A DNA stretch of 64,000 nt, taken from assembly GCA_014904845.1 (NCBI GenBank), contig MU119241.1:62001-126000 (forward strand), in the 5' to 3' direction. The position numbers and the translations under genes were made by a program. The notes below the pieces were generated by a model. It did not search any database. It saw nothing but the letters and a program-made list of their open reading frames with translations, and was not told the origin of the DNA. Each line of letters opens with the position of its first letter. Positions within the stretch are counted from its first letter, which is position 1. This stretch comes from Acephala macrosclerotiorum (taxonomy: Eukaryota; Ascomycota; Leotiomycetes; Helotiales; Mollisiaceae). Positions 20,601 through 32,332 of the stretch are shown here, piece after piece.

Positions 20601-20731
20601 GTGGGTGGAAATATTTGCGACAAATTGTTGGATGGGTATGGGGCCAGAGCGAACTCTTTGCACCTTCGAACCAAGGCAACAGCGTCCCTTCACATGAGAC
20701 CGGTTTGGGGCTTTCAAGATTTCAACGTTGA
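17604..20731 (+). CDS. NACHT-domain STAND/NLR-type protein with DUF7791-like region
   Basis: Two exons, 17604-18049 and 18100-20731, with a 50 bp intron (GTATAT..GCTTAG, branch CTAAT), give 1025 residues. The start is the ATG beginning M-A-L-E-G-L-A, the usual opening of fungal NACHT proteins; 14 codons upstream are excluded. Residues 1-150 form a helical N-terminal region. The NACHT domain has Walker A G-K-A-G-S-G-K-S-T at about 308-316, Walker B F-F-I-D-G-L-D-E-Y near 428-436 and sensor-like C-V-S-S-R-P. The following region, with F-L-H-R-T-V-R-D-Y-L-E, matches the fungal DUF7791 segment. One ankyrin-like unit (L-L-Q-Y-G-A-N-P-N) is near the C-terminus, without a long repeat array. Such proteins are signalling NTPases in fungal innate immunity and incompatibility; the trigger and effector are unknown here. 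Confidence 0.85.
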
Positions 20732-21444
20732 TCTTGCACCGTCGCGCCTCGAAAAACAGCGCAAGCCCAAGAATATCCTCAGAACTTTGTCGAGAAATCA
20801 CAAGGCGAATGCCCGATACATATAAAACCAGTCATGAGCATCGGGACGCCTTAAGAACCCACTCGTCAACTCAAGTCCTAATCACGGATTCAATGCAAGA
20901 ATCCACGGCAAGTTGAACTCACCACCAACACCGATGCAGGGCTCCCTCAACTCTTCACCACAGAGTTCGGGTGTCTAGACTCACGGAGACGGGCTGCGAT
21001 ACAAAACGAATGCTCGCAAGAATCAAATTATATCTACTGACTTGCATGTCTCTAATAGAGCAAGTTGTCGTCCAGACCAGCCTGGTTGCAATCCAGGTTT
21101 GCTACATGCCGAGCCTCGTGTGTTTCTCTCCTTTTCGGAACCAACTTGGCATCCGTAGACGAGGTTGTGGGATACACTTCCGACAAATGATACTTCATAT
21201 AGTTGAGTATATATCAAGAGTAATCATCTGAAAGGCGGGTGTCGGAGTAGCATAGATTCAATTGATCTTGCTATCTAGAACTTCGGCCTACATCCTCATC
21301 CAAGCCCTGTTTATCGGCTCATATCCCGCTCATAGCGACAACTGTATCTCACATCTAGTTAATTATATCCCATGCTGTCGTGTGCTGGATAGTCTCTATA
21401 CTCCAGTCAGCATCTATTCCTTTCCACCGCGGAAGTGGAACCAC
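20732..21444. other. Convergent intergenic region
   Basis: Between the NACHT gene and the 3' end of the CipC gene. No supported gene or element. Confidence 0.5.
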
Positions 21445-21685
21445 TTACGGGTTATATTGATCTTGTCCTCCATAGTGTTGATCATACAACTCCTCAACAT
21501 TCTGCTTCGCCTTGCGCTTGGCCTCGAAGGTATCCCATGCATCCTCTCCCTTTGTCTCAGCCAACTTGTCGACCTCTGCACCTGCGAAGCCAGCGAGGAG
21601 CTCCTTTGCGAAGGCGTGGGAGACGGGCTTGCCTGTTGATGGAGATGTTAGAGTTGTTTATGCTTGTATTTGATGTGAGGGGAGA

Positions 21686-21726
<41 letters not shown>

Positions 21727-21997
21727 GCGGAGTGGTAGAAGCGTGTAGGAAGGGGGTGGGGTGGGGTTTAGGAGATGGGGTGAGAAGGGAGTGACGTACC
21801 CTCCTTGCGCTGCTGATCCTCGAAATACTTGAAGGCAGCAAATGATGCACCGCCAGCTACGACCTCATGGCTCAAGCTGCTAGTATTGCCGCTATCCTGA
21901 ACTTGCTGGTAGCTATCTTGAGCATCACCTGTGCACCCCGAGTCAGCATCATTCCCCTCATCAGAACCTAAAAGGAAAACTCACCGAAGCCAAACAT
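21445..21997 (-). CDS. cipC: CipC-like protein (DUF3759)
   Basis: Three exons on minus: 21997-21985, 21928-21800 and 21632-21445, giving 109 residues, the usual family length. The first exon is only 13 bases (M-F-G-F plus one base). The second intron is long (167 bp) because it contains a CA/TG microsatellite. Recognition rests on M-F-G-F-G-D, S-H-E-x3-G-G-A-S-F, E-D-Q-Q-R-K-E-G and H-A-F-A-K-E-L-L-A-G-F-A-G-A-E-V-D-K-L, all hallmarks of concanamycin-induced protein C homologues. The family is small, cytosolic and induced by antibiotics, host contact and stress; its biochemical role is unknown. An AGGGG stress-element-like site is near 22101. Confidence 0.9.
21688..21724 (+). repeat. (TG)n microsatellite within a cipC intron
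   Basis: About 18 uninterrupted TG units, reading as CA on the coding strand, inside intron 2 of the CipC gene. Confidence 0.95.
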
Positions 21998-22960
21998 CTT
22001 GAATGATTTGATTGATTGAAGGGGTGAAAGTTTGAAGCGTTGTTGGTATGGATTGGATTGAAGAATAGAATGGCAGATGAATAGAAGGGCAGATGGAGAG
22101 AGGGGAGGAGAAGAGGTATGGCGGGGTCCTTATATCACCACCAAGCTACCCCTCCATGCCACGCCAGCTGTCTCAAGCCTACAGGTCATGCATCACATCA
22201 CTGCTAGCTTTTGGCGTTTCCTTCAAGCCTCCAATCCAATAAAAAGATCTCGCTTCATGTAGCACTCAATGCGTGCGTTGATCTAACGATAACAGTGGAT
22301 TAAGCTTGGAGCGGGCTGAATCCAAAGCGTCTCAATTCGCTGCCATTGAGCCATTTGCGGGGATAGGAATCGGCAGCGGAGCTGAACCGAGTTGATATCA
22401 ATGCAGGAATGAAACAATTGATATGCTGGTAAACATGCCATGACTGGAACGGATGATTGGGGCAGTGCTGCTTGCTGGCAGAGTTCGAAACGTGAAAAGG
22501 AAATTGGTTATCATGCTAATGATGCGCTGATGATGGAATGGGTGATGGAGGGGTAGATTCAGGTGTTCAGGGGTCATTCTCGGCTAGACGCGCGCTGAGA
22601 GAGCGGGACCGAGACTTTGAAACTACCCCTCTATCAACAAGCTTTCAGAGTCTGACACTGGTCCAGCTGAAGATACGCGGCATGAATTAATCACCTTTCC
22701 TAAGTTTCAAGTTCTATCCACAGAAATGATAACTCACATCTCGCTATGAGATCTGAGAGGACGATGTTTCAATGTGGGATCGAGTGGTGATATCAAATGG
22801 TTCTTATGGTCGCAGAATCCTCCTGGTGTTTGGAACCCCACATTATGACGTAGCTGCAGCGAAACATTGCACAGCCGAAAGACTCCAAGAGATGTATGCA
22901 AGCGATGACAAAGTCTTGGTGAAGCTTGGTAAAGCTTGATTGAAGTTCATTTAAACATCG
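21998..22960. other. Promoter-side region of cipC
   Basis: A GATATAAGG TATA-like box on minus lies near 22128-22136, about 130 bp before the cipC ATG, with C/T-rich sequence around it. No gene is visible. Confidence 0.4.
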
Positions 22961-23408
22961 CACCAGGGGGTGTCAGAATTCTGTCCGCACCCCTAGAAAT
23001 TTAGCGAAAACACACCAAAATCTGGCTACTTTGCAATATTACAAAACCCACGTTCTTTAATAAAAGACTCTGCAATTGATAACTTGGCCTCGAGCTACTA
23101 GTTACTATAAATCTAATTAATTAGAATAGTGACTGAGACTTCTATTCAATATAAACAAAAATTGGTTCATTTTCTCACTAAAAATTGTTAGCGATTTTTA
23201 AACATTGTAATAACTCTTTATATAAAGGTTTTTAAAAAAAATGTTCTATAATAAAAGTGTTCTAACAATTCAAAATAAGCTCTATATCCACTATTAAATG
23301 TACTTGTAATACAAATATTTAAGGCTACGAGTCTTTAAAGTCGAAGAATTTTAGTGTGTTCTCGCTAAATTTCTAGGGGTGCGGACAGAATTCTGACACC
23401 CCCTGGTG
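22961..23408. mobile_element. 448 bp inverted-repeat element (MITE-like), AT-rich interior
   Basis: The two ends are inverted copies of about 60 bp with two mismatches (22961-23020 and 23349-23408), starting CACCAGGGGGTGTCAG. A direct ATCG flanks both ends (22957-22960 and 23409-23412), a possible 4 bp target duplication. The 330 bp interior is AT-rich and has no ORF, so the element is non-autonomous or a RIP-decayed derivative. The superfamily is uncertain. Confidence 0.8.
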
Positions 23409-23817
23409 ATCGCGAGAATTGAGCGGATAGCGGGTATTGCGGCGCGCCGATTCTTTCCGCTCCTTCCTATTCCCTAGTACACCCTAACGCCAGAAATGGA
23501 TAACGTCTCTTCCACTCTGCTCTCTTTTCGCTCTTCGCATTCGATTTGAGCGAATGAGAACAACGAGAATGGGCTTGAGAGACCAATCAGAGGGGGAAGG
23601 GACCTGAACGAGCCCTTATTCAGCAAGCTTGCAGCTTGGATGAACTTTGTCATCAGGATCCAGAATTGACCCTTTCATCGGAATTTGGAGCCTCATGAAT
23701 ACGATATAAATAGACCGGACGTCTCTCCAAGATTTTTGAACCACTGAAGCAAATCCGAAGTTGCTCGCATCACCTAACTCATCTTCCCACTCTTTCCCCT
23801 CCCTTCCCTCGCCCAAG
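23409..23817. other. Upstream region of the oxidoreductase gene
   Basis: Promoter and leader of the next gene; no ORF of note. Confidence 0.5.
23705..23712 (+). promoter_or_regulatory. Probable TATA box of the oxidoreductase gene
   Basis: TATAAATA about 106 bp before the ATG, followed by a pyrimidine-rich leader. Confidence 0.5.
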
Positions 23818-24795
23818 ATGTCAACAGAAACGATGAAAGCCCTCCATCTCACAAAACCATCACCAGATTCTCCTCCAAAATTAGCATTGATATCAGTCCA
23901 GAAACCAATGCCAAAAGAAGGGCACGTAATCATAAAAGTCCACGCCTCAGCAATTCAGCCTTCCGACATCCTCAACATCAAAGGCCTCTTCGCCTACACA
24001 ACCTTCCCCCGAATCCCCGGCCGCGACTTCTCGGGCGTCATCGTCTCGTCTCCCTCCACTCCCTCTCTCGTCGGACAAGAAGTCTACGGCACCTCAGGAA
24101 ACACGCTCTCATTCACAGAAGACGGCGCTGATGCTGAGTTTATAAGCGTGCCGATTGGAGCGGTGGCGAAGAAGCCGGGGAATCTGAGTTGGGGTCAAGC
24201 AGCGACGATAGGGGTGCCTTATACGACTGCTAGTTTGGCGTTGAGGAAGGCTGGTGTGAAGAAAGGAGAAACTGTTCTAGTGCTGGGAGCGAATGGAGCA
24301 GTAGGCTCAGCAGCCGTTCAACTCGCTTCTTCTCTTGGCGCGAAAGTATTGAAGGGCGTGAGAGGTAATAAGGGGGATGTTGATACAGCTGCTGATCCTG
24401 GATTAGTGAAGATTGATGAGTTGACAGGGAAGAAGGGTGTTGATGTGGTGATTGATACGGTTGGACAGCCACCGCTCACAGCGGCAGCGGCGAAGAAATT
24501 AGGACGAGGGGGAAGACTGGCATTCATCGCGGCCCCGAGATCAGGAGATACCACGCTTGGGATTGAGATGGTTGATTTTTATCGTCTTGAGAAGACGGCG
24601 ATTGGGGTTAATACGTTACTGTATGGGGTGGAGGATTTCGCGGCTGAGATGAGGGATATGACGCCTAAGTTTGAAGATGGAAGTTTGAAGGTTGAGGAAG
24701 GAGTGTGGAGTGAGGTTCCGTTGAGCGAAGGTGTTGCGGCGTATAAGAATGTGGGGCAGAGGGGTGGGGGGAAGTTTGTTTTGGTTATGATTTGA
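23818..24795 (+). CDS. Zinc-independent MDR oxidoreductase (quinone oxidoreductase-like)
   Basis: An intronless ORF of 325 residues from the ATG at 23818 (sequence CAAGATGTCA). The GroES-like N-terminal half contains A-I-Q-P-S-D-I-L-N and P-G-R-D-F-S-G-V. The Rossmann half begins V-L-V-L-G-A-N-G-A-V-G-S-A-A, the A-x2-G-x2-G nucleotide motif of NADPH-dependent quinone oxidoreductases. The Cys/His zinc ligands of true alcohol dehydrogenases are absent. Length is normal for the family. Probably cytosolic, reducing quinones or enones with NADPH; the substrate cannot be deduced. It stands alone, so membership in a metabolite pathway is not supported. Confidence 0.85.
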   Translation: MSTETMKALHLTKPSPDSPPKLALISVQKPMPKEGHVIIKVHASAIQPSDILNIKGLFAYTTFPRIPGRDFSGVIVSSPSTPSLVGQEVYGTSGNTLSFTEDGADAEFISVPIGAVAKKPGNLSWGQAATIGVPYTTASLALRKAGVKKGETVLVLGANGAVGSAAVQLASSLGAKVLKGVRGNKGDVDTAADPGLVKIDELTGKKGVDVVIDTVGQPPLTAAAAKKLGRGGRLAFIAAPRSGDTTLGIEMVDFYRLEKTAIGVNTLLYGVEDFAAEMRDMTPKFEDGSLKVEEGVWSEVPLSEGVAAYKNVGQRGGGKFVLVMI

Positions 24796-25187
24796 ATAAA
24801 ACATCACCTTGAAGCAGAAAGAGCGAAGAAGGTATCGAGGAAGGGAAGAAGCCGAAAAGAAGGCTGAGAGCCAAGGAAGTCGATAAGAGGTGAACAATCA
24901 TTTTTTTTTCTGTTGAAGTGGTATTTGACAATTCATGTCCAAAGGACAGAACTCGTTTCATTGAATGCAAATGCACATCTCATCTGCAAGACCTCATTAC
25001 TCATCCCATCCTGTACTTTATCATACCATCTAGTCGTTATACAATTCCCATACCATGCATGCAGGTTGTGTTGGAAAACGCCGAAATCAAATCACGGGTA
25101 TCGCCCAATTTGTCCCCAACCGTTTCAATGCAAAAACACCTCATCGCTCTCTTCTCACCTCAGATTTGAGACACGAAGAGCACCCAA

Positions 25188-26823
25188 TTATGCTAGGACG
25201 AAAGCACCACCGAAACCGGCGAATAGACCAGAGATGCCAAGTACGAACAGTACTCGACCATCGAAAGCAGGTACAGGTCGAAAAGCAGCGCCTTTGCTCG
25301 TCGAAGCCGCAGCACCGGTTCCCGTGGTCGTAGATCCGCTGGTCTTCGTAGAAGCCGACGAATCAGCAGTAGTCTTCGGTCCGCCAATTCCTCCGGGATT
25401 GCCAGTGGCTGTCTGGGTAACTTGCACATTGCTCGCCACACCACTCACATTCGGAATACTGGTAGCACTGGCCTGGAATTCGACAATGCTGCTTGTTGTA
25501 GAGTTGAAGTTTGTCTGAGCAAGTGCGATGAGGTTATTCTTCAGATCGTAGACGACGTATGCAGATCGGAGGAATGTGTCGCCAAGAATATATGGCCCCC
25601 CTTGACCACCATCGCCCATCAGTGCCAATGCACATGGATTGTCGAACGGAACTTGTGGTGCGTATCCACCGGTTGAGAAGGCGCCGTTGAGATCGAAAAT
25701 CAATTCTGAGGCAGGGACTTGGATAACGATTCCTTTGGAGCCTCCAAACCCGAAGTTGAAGGTCATCTTTGGGTTGTCGTCTCGCATGGAACAGGGGACG
25801 TAGATGCCTCCAGTCGAATCATCCACGGCGCCGTCGAGGCGTGAGACAAGGTCTTGAACGAGAACGTCGGGGAGGTATACAAGAGTGGTTCCCGAATCTA
25901 AAATCACGGGCTCCTCGAATGAGGATGTGGTGAAATTTGTGGTGCTTCCTTGCTGGCCAGTAAGGCCGAAAGAAGTCATGGCAACATTGAACTCGGCGTA
26001 CACCTTTGCACCATTTGAAGCCTGATCTGGGACAATGGGAAGCTGGATGAGATTCCCATGGTACTTGTCTGAATCGAGACCGCCAAAGATAATTGAGCCA
26101 GTGGAAGCTTCATAGTCGTTGAGATAAAGACTGTATGCCTTGGTGTTGATCAATCCTTGTGACATCATCTGGTCGATGATGCTGGGATAGACGAATGGGG
26201 AGCTCTCTGTACTTCCACCACTGGAATCTGAAGCTTCGTTTAGGTCATATCCAATGCCCAGGAGTCCAGTTTGAAGCGTAGCGTTGTATGCGAATCCCAT
26301 CTCCAATGCCTTGATCGTAGCTCCACCAATGCTCAAATTATCCGTGATATAATCTCCAGTTGCACCACTGCCATCTGCGTATGAGATATCAAATGCATTG
26401 GCGTCAGCTACCTTGAATGAAGAGGATTTCGAGGAATCAACTGAAATTCATTAGCATATTTTCATCTGCGGGTTGGGAGGAAAGCTCACAAGTGCTTGCG
26501 CATCCGCCAGTTCCATAGTAATCCTGCAGCTCAGAGTCTGTACACAGATCCGTGGTTGACGACAACATCCACACATCACTGCTGCCGGTGTCGATGGCCA
26601 AGGTGAGAGTCTGCGAAGGCGTGCCAACACTAACTTGGGCGATATAATCTCCTCTGGTGAAGTTGTTGGCGAGGGATTCGGTGATGGTGGCGCGTGGCGA
26701 GAGACTTCTCTTCCTGACATTGGTGATGCCTCGAGACTTGCCAATGCTCATCGTGACCGTAGCAGATACGCAGGAGGTGAGACCTGCGATCGCAATGATC
26801 GCGGAGATCGAAGGTGCCTTCAT
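25188..26823 (-). CDS. Secreted, probably GPI-anchored pepsin-like aspartic protease
   Basis: Two exons on minus, 26823-26490 and 26440-25188, with a 49 bp intron (GTGAGC..AATTTCAG, branch CTAAT), give 528 residues. An N-terminal signal peptide (about 20 residues) is followed by a short basic propeptide (K-R region near 38). The two catalytic motifs are D-T-G-S-S-D-V-W (Asp 78) and D-S-G-T-T (Asp 283). The tail is Ser/Thr/Ala-rich and ends in a hydrophobic segment, the arrangement of a GPI attachment signal, as in yapsins and OPSB-type proteases. It would act at the plasma membrane or cell wall on protein substrates. Confidence 0.9.
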
Positions 26824-28948
26824 GGTTGCGCTGTTGGTGAGGTCTTTTCGCGCGAAGTGGTTCTTTATCTCTACCACGCGGGGCTGAGCTTCGGAGTGCA
26901 GTTCGTGAGTGAGACACAAATAAAGAAGTCTCAGATCGAAAAAGCAAAAAACGAAAGTGAAAGAATTTAAGGAGGAAAGCGTTGAAAGATGGGAGTCATG
27001 TTGCAAATCTCGGTTTAGCAGAGATTCACTCTGTAGCCTGATCCTAGCCTGGTCCAATTCCTATGATGCAGCTCCCCTCTCCCCTCCCGTCTCCCACTAA
27101 CAAAATAAGCCTTGCCCAATGCATCGTGAAAATCAAGCTTAATTGACTGACTGCTCCACTATGAGGCGTGAGGCTGTGCGACTGCCCAATCATCTAGGGA
27201 TCATCGCAAATGATGGCGTGGCTGAAGGCAAATCTCCAGAAGGCTGTTTGCTTCAAGCTTTTTGATGAGATGACAGGAGGTGGAAAATGCACTCGCTTCC
27301 AGCAGAAATTCAAAACATTAGTCATGCCAAGACCGTAGTTCAACTCACGTGAGGCACAGCGAGGGCACAGCAAATGAGAGCTGCCTGGAATACGGGATCG
27401 GGAATTATGCCAAGTCGCTTCGGGTCCAAATTAGGAAGTTGTGAGGTTTTTCCTCGTACGAGTTGTTAGCCCCTTCTCCTCCCGTTTCTGGCGCGTTGGT
27501 TATCTATGTTTAGCACCTAGCTCTTGCTATAGAAGGAAAGCACTCATAGCGAAGAGGAAGTCCTTTGAGAGTCACCGGTGAGATACAAAATGATCTCAAT
27601 CTATATTCTTCCAGTTGGTCAGGTATCCGAAGTGTTGGTTGATTTGCTGGTCTACATCGTAATGATGAGATCGAAGTGAGTCGATAGCAGCGCAATTTTT
27701 ATACCCTTCCTTCTTTTCGGGCCGATGACGTCTTGTACGAGGCGTTTTTGACGTTGTTTTAAGCTTTCCCCTGCAACATAAGATGACTTTGTTTGTTCCT
27801 CCTTCAGCCTTCTCTTGAGAAGCTAAGGCAGGTCACAAAAAGGGGCATACCCACAGTCATGTGATCATTTCAAGTTTCGATGTCTCTGCTGTTGTCGAGT
27901 CTCTTTTGAGATTTATTTTTATTGAAGAATTGAGAAAATATCTCATGAAGTAGATGTTACTCTGTTATGGTCCTATGTAGTCATTGAGGCGCTTTGAAGT
28001 GTCATGTCACGTGAAGTGACATATTCGCTCCTCAGATGGTCGTTAGATCTTTCTTTCTAGACTCTCCAGCTGGCCCTTCCTGACTTTGCATCTTTCAACT
28101 TATTCAAAATCATCTTCATCTCACTGCTTATCTCAGTATTCGATTCCAATTCGCATTCGAATTCTTGACGAGAAAAGCGTCTCAGCCTCGGATTTTACGA
28201 CGTATCGCCCCTTTAATCTCAGCTCTAGCATGCAAATATTTATATATCGTGTCACTTCAATCATTTTTAAGCCAAATTCCATCTTCACGATCAAACATAG
28301 TATTATCGTTGTTGAAGGTTTACGAGAATCTCACCTCCTCTCGACCTCCACAAGCTCATTGAGCGAACCCCCTAAAGGTTCACTTTACAATTCTAACATG
28401 ATGATCTACAAAGCTTGCCAATTCGTAATACAGAAGTCCAGGAGATCAAAAACCCAGATCCATGAACCGGTGATCGTCTCCGGCCTCATCACGCCACCGA
28501 GTAATGACTTTCTCACTCATGCGGGAGGAGGACGACCTCTTGTTGGACTGATGAGTCTAAGATTAGAATAGCGGGTTTCTCTTTCGTAGGACTACCTCCA
28601 GGTTCGAGAATTGGAATAGAGATACAGGTGGAGGAAGAATTAGTCGGGGTAGGAATTTAAGATGGTAATTAGGCCGGGGTTTCCAAGTTCCCGTTTTACC
28701 TAGGCTCTCTTAGAGGAGGTGGAACATGATTATTTGGGTTGAAGGTTGGGGTCGTACTAGCAGCGCCAGTTCTCATTGGGTGTTGGGTTACTTGGGGGAG
28801 GCTTGGATGGAGAGGGTGAGGGTCTGAATTGGCCTTGGCTCTGGCATGGAAAGCGTGTTATATGATATTCTTCTGACATCGAACTTCAAATACAAAACAG
28901 CCTTCGATGACTGTCTATAGCTCCTAGAACCACCTAACAGCACACCCC
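26824..28948. other. Long intergenic stretch without supported genes
   Basis: The first 250 bp is the protease promoter. A 161-codon ORF at 28086-28571 on plus has no family resemblance. GT-rich sequence near 28700-28830 may be 3' flanking sequence of the following locus. Nothing else is recognised. Confidence 0.45.
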
Positions 28949-29957
28949 TTAATTCATGTTCGTCGAATTATTTGCATTTGGCAAGTTGTACAAATCAGCA
29001 AATGGATCATTGGTAGAGTTGAAATGTCTCACATACTTAGAAGAAGCAGGAAGTCAGTATTTACTTGCTTTAGTGAATTGCCCACCCAAACAGAGAGCCA
29101 ACGCGTCTCATTTTGACAAGAAAAGGAAGTCAGAGATCGGAAGAACTTACTCCATCCCATTCGCGACCCCAGTAGCATTTTCATTCGAATATACCGCTGA
29201 AATAAACGCAATCATAACGTCAATTCCCGCCAATACCCCCGACGAAGTCCAAATATTCCCATCCGTCACCCATCTAGCCTGAGCAACCCATTTCACCTTA
29301 GGTCCTAGTGCAATTGTCTCCGCCCGGCGCTTTTATTGGTAGTAGCACGCTTACCGTCCAAGACTCCTGCTCTTGCGGCAATACCGGCACCGTTGCAGAT
29401 TGTGAGTAGGTAATGAAGTGTTAGATAGCGTTCTTTGACGAAGGAAATTGTGGCGCCGAGTAGTGGTGATGGGGCGTACGCTCCGGGAATGATGAGTCTG
29501 TGGGGTAGAGTGGATTAGTTCTGCGTTGATATGTTCTGGAGAAGAGATGCATGTCTTGGACACTGGAGTATGATATATGGAGAAAGAGTAGGTTTCCACA
29601 TCGAGAGGAGGAGCATTTTGGAAAGTGTGAGTTGGGAGGACGTATTCTAAGACAGTGGAATTCATGGCATTGTGCAACTAGGAAGATGATACTTCGCTTG
29701 ATGCAGGATCCATCGTTTCGGAGATGAGAGTCAGGTCCAGTTTTCCGATGAAGGAGTGTTCGCTTAGTGCTTCGAGTGGGCCGAACGTGTCTAGGACGAT
29801 GAAGCCAGGGTAGAGGATATACCCATAGTGAGTAGGGGCTTGGGATTTTAGTTATTTCTCAAGGAAGATAGATTCCGAGGGACACACTGCCGTCGGCTTT
29901 GACTTGACTTGCCAAGAAGAGAGGAAGGACGACATGAATAAGTGTTTGAGACAACAT
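28949..29957 (-). pseudogene. Decayed secreted DJ-1/PfpI-family gene
   Basis: The 5' exon (from 29957) encodes a signal peptide. A short intron leads to H-Y-G-Y-I-L-Y-P-G-F and F-G-P-L-E-A-L, the opening of fungal DJ-1/PfpI proteins. Further on are V-L-P-T-H-T-F, I-I-P-G-A, the nucleophile-elbow-like T-I-C-N-G-A-G, V-L-D-G-K-R-A-T-T-N-K and W-T-S-S-G-V, and it closes with N-D-P-F-A-D. Damage is visible: an in-frame TAG at 29678-29680; a missing functional donor after P-P-L-D-V; and a one-base loss just after the R-A-T-T-N-K motif, before G-P-K-V-K-W. Three lesions in one ORF make loss of function likely. Confidence 0.65.
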
Positions 29958-31311
29958 GTTTGAATCGAGTTAGGATTTTGAGAAGGAGATATGAGTTGGG
30001 AATTCAGATCTTAAACTTGAATATCTTGCCTTTCTATAGTTGTTGCCAAGCAAAGGAGAGAACCGCCAGTTGAAAGGAGAGAAATTTGGATCGCTCGACT
30101 AAGTTGAACAATCGGCAGAGAATCTCGAGATGCGAGAAGCAATGATAGATTGAGGAGAAAATCCTTGCCTCGCAGGGCGGCAGCGCCATATAAGCCTCAC
30201 TACCAACAGATGAGGCTCCAAAAGAAAGAAAAGAAGGAACACCTAGGACATGCGACTTCATCTAGTTGGCAAGCCACAGCGATGATACTGTAGGGACTAC
30301 CATTCAAGCCCCAGGGCTGGGGTGAGCTGGGGCTGTTTCATGTGACGCAAACAAAAAATAACAGACCCATTGGATATGAAGATCAAGCTTCGGAATCTAG
30401 AGTGCTGACTGGTCATCGATCTAAAGTAGATACCGAACGTGACCCAACATGCGAGATTTCGATGATCTAGACGGAATAGCAAGACTTGGGAGCTTGACCT
30501 CGGGACGCATCGCGTGAGCTCAACCTCGCTTGGAACTGATAGCGAACTCGCCTTGCGTGGCTGAAACACAAATTTGCTTCTGATAGGGGAGTGGCGGTGG
30601 AGGGGTAGATATGCAGGCAGATAAGAGCAATATCAGAAGTGCATGTTTTTCATCATCATGCAGGTGGCTCTCGAGAACTCAGTCCAACCGGATGAGAATT
30701 CTAAGACGCAGACATCTATTTCCGGTTTTCTGCATAAAAATGGGACTGGTCATCTTGGCCAAAGTTATTTGTTGTGCTATCGTACGAACAAGTACACGTA
30801 TTCATGCAACAGGCCTGGCTGCATCTCAACCCACTGCCGACGTTGAGGCCCAACGTGAACATAAACACTGTGTAACCACACAGAAAGTATGTGGTTGCAC
30901 TTTATAAACTGGAGATATGCTGCACAAGTTGATTTTGACGTGTGGTGTAAATACAAAGTCAAGCATCCACCGCCCATGTCGACCCATTCATATGCACTGA
31001 GAAACAACGCCTTATAAACACCATCACGCTAGTCCTTGAAAGTCCCTCCAAAGCGAAGCCTTGTCTCCAATAACTCCCCAAAAAACCACCCATGCATATA
31101 CACCATGATTCGATCCTTCCCAGAAAGTCCCAGCCAGCTCCTGGCGCCAAGTCACCTTCCTTTGTGTGCGCCATGCCCATTTATTCGCGAGAACTGCCTG
31201 TCTAATGCTTCTCACAAAACCTCTGCGGCAGAAAGGGATCTCCGAGAGGTTATTTCTCTAGCCAGAGATTGTGACTTGTATTACAATGAAAATAACGTTT
31301 GATGGGAGGTA
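29958..31311. other. Intergenic, no supported gene
   Basis: Short ORFs on both strands (30034-30261, 30297-30569, 30611-30907) have no recognisable domains. No repeat was seen. Confidence 0.4.
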
Positions 31312-32332
31312 TTAGGACCTCCTGGACCTCTTGCCTCGGGTGGTACGCTGAGGGGCGGGTGGACAAGACGGGAGAGTGAAAGGGGTTGGAGGCAGCTTTG
31401 CAGCTCTCCGTTTCTCGATCAACGTTGCCGCATCAAGAATCATTTCAGTTGTCGTTTGCCTCACGCGCAACTCTTGTTCTGGCGAAAAGTCGTGGATCCC
31501 GAAGGTTTCGAAGGCTCGATACGGGACTTGAAAATCGTCAGAAAAGACTCATTACATCCATCAGACCAACAACTCACCCATGTCGTTAAATTGAGATTTG
31601 CTTGGGGATTCTGCATTGTCCTCTTCGTCGTCATCATCTTCGTCATCTTCGTCATCTTCCGACTCTTCCGAGTCTTGTTTTCCGCACTCTTCTCCAAAAG
31701 CAATGTCGCAGCCCGGGAGCCATTCTGGCTTTACGATTTCGCACCGGGTATTTAAGCTTTCATTGCTTTGCTTTCCTCCGGTATAACGCCATGACAATAT
31801 TATATATTGTCTTTCACTTTTGAGATGATGCTTGCGCGCGATATTTTCAGAGATATAACTGAAGCTGCCCTTGCAAGTCTTTGCATTAAGGACGTGGAAG
31901 TCGTTTCGGCGGGGTCGAAAGAAACTGATAACGAATGTCTCCTATCAATAGTTGTCAGTGAGGCCCCAGCTGAAGCATCAAATGAGTGCTTACATCCGAA
32001 TCTAATGTGGGAGGAGGAGGATCTCCTTGGTCTGAGCAATCCTCCCTTTCGAGGCTCGTGTTAGATGCGTTCACTGGCGATGAAAGACTTGGTGGAGGTG
32101 ATGGTGGCCGTCGTGTTTGCTGAGCTTCCAATTGATGACTCAATTGCAGATAGCAGCTGAAGATCTCTCTAGTATGTGTGACAAGGAACTCCGCCGAGAG
32201 GCCCTCCTTCGCCAGGTAATCATCTACAGCATCAACATCTGCGAAACTTTTCCCCTCCTCGATTGCGCATTGGAAGGCTCCTTTAACCATGAGCTGTTGG
32301 GCTCTACTCATAGGAGATTGTGGAGAAGGCAT
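31312..32332 (-). CDS. Protein with a Cys/acidic C-terminal module shared with the caspase-like gene
   Basis: Exons on minus: 32332-31994, 31941-31578 and 31526-31312, with 52 and 51 bp introns, giving 305 residues. Residues 1-113 form a helical segment followed by a Pro/Ser-rich linker. From residue 114 the protein matches the end of the gene at 37.3-39.8 kb: F-V-I-S-F-F, R-R-N-D-F-H, C-K-G-S-F-S-Y-I-S-E, N-T-R-C-E-I-V, W-L-P-G-C-D-I-A-F-G-E-E-C-G, then a run of Asp/Glu and F-N-D. Both flanking introns have the same positions and phases (0 and 1) in the two genes, so the module is a shared exon pair. No known domain is recognised. The same frame continues upstream to about 32977 with coding-like patches broken by stops, so a longer ancestral N-terminus is possible. 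Confidence 0.65.

Noticed and set aside
28086..28571. 161-codon plus ORF
   Set aside because: No domain, no splice context, Ser/Ile-rich chance composition.
31598..31786. Plus ORF with a long Ser run
   Set aside because: Antisense of the Asp/Glu run of the module gene on minus.
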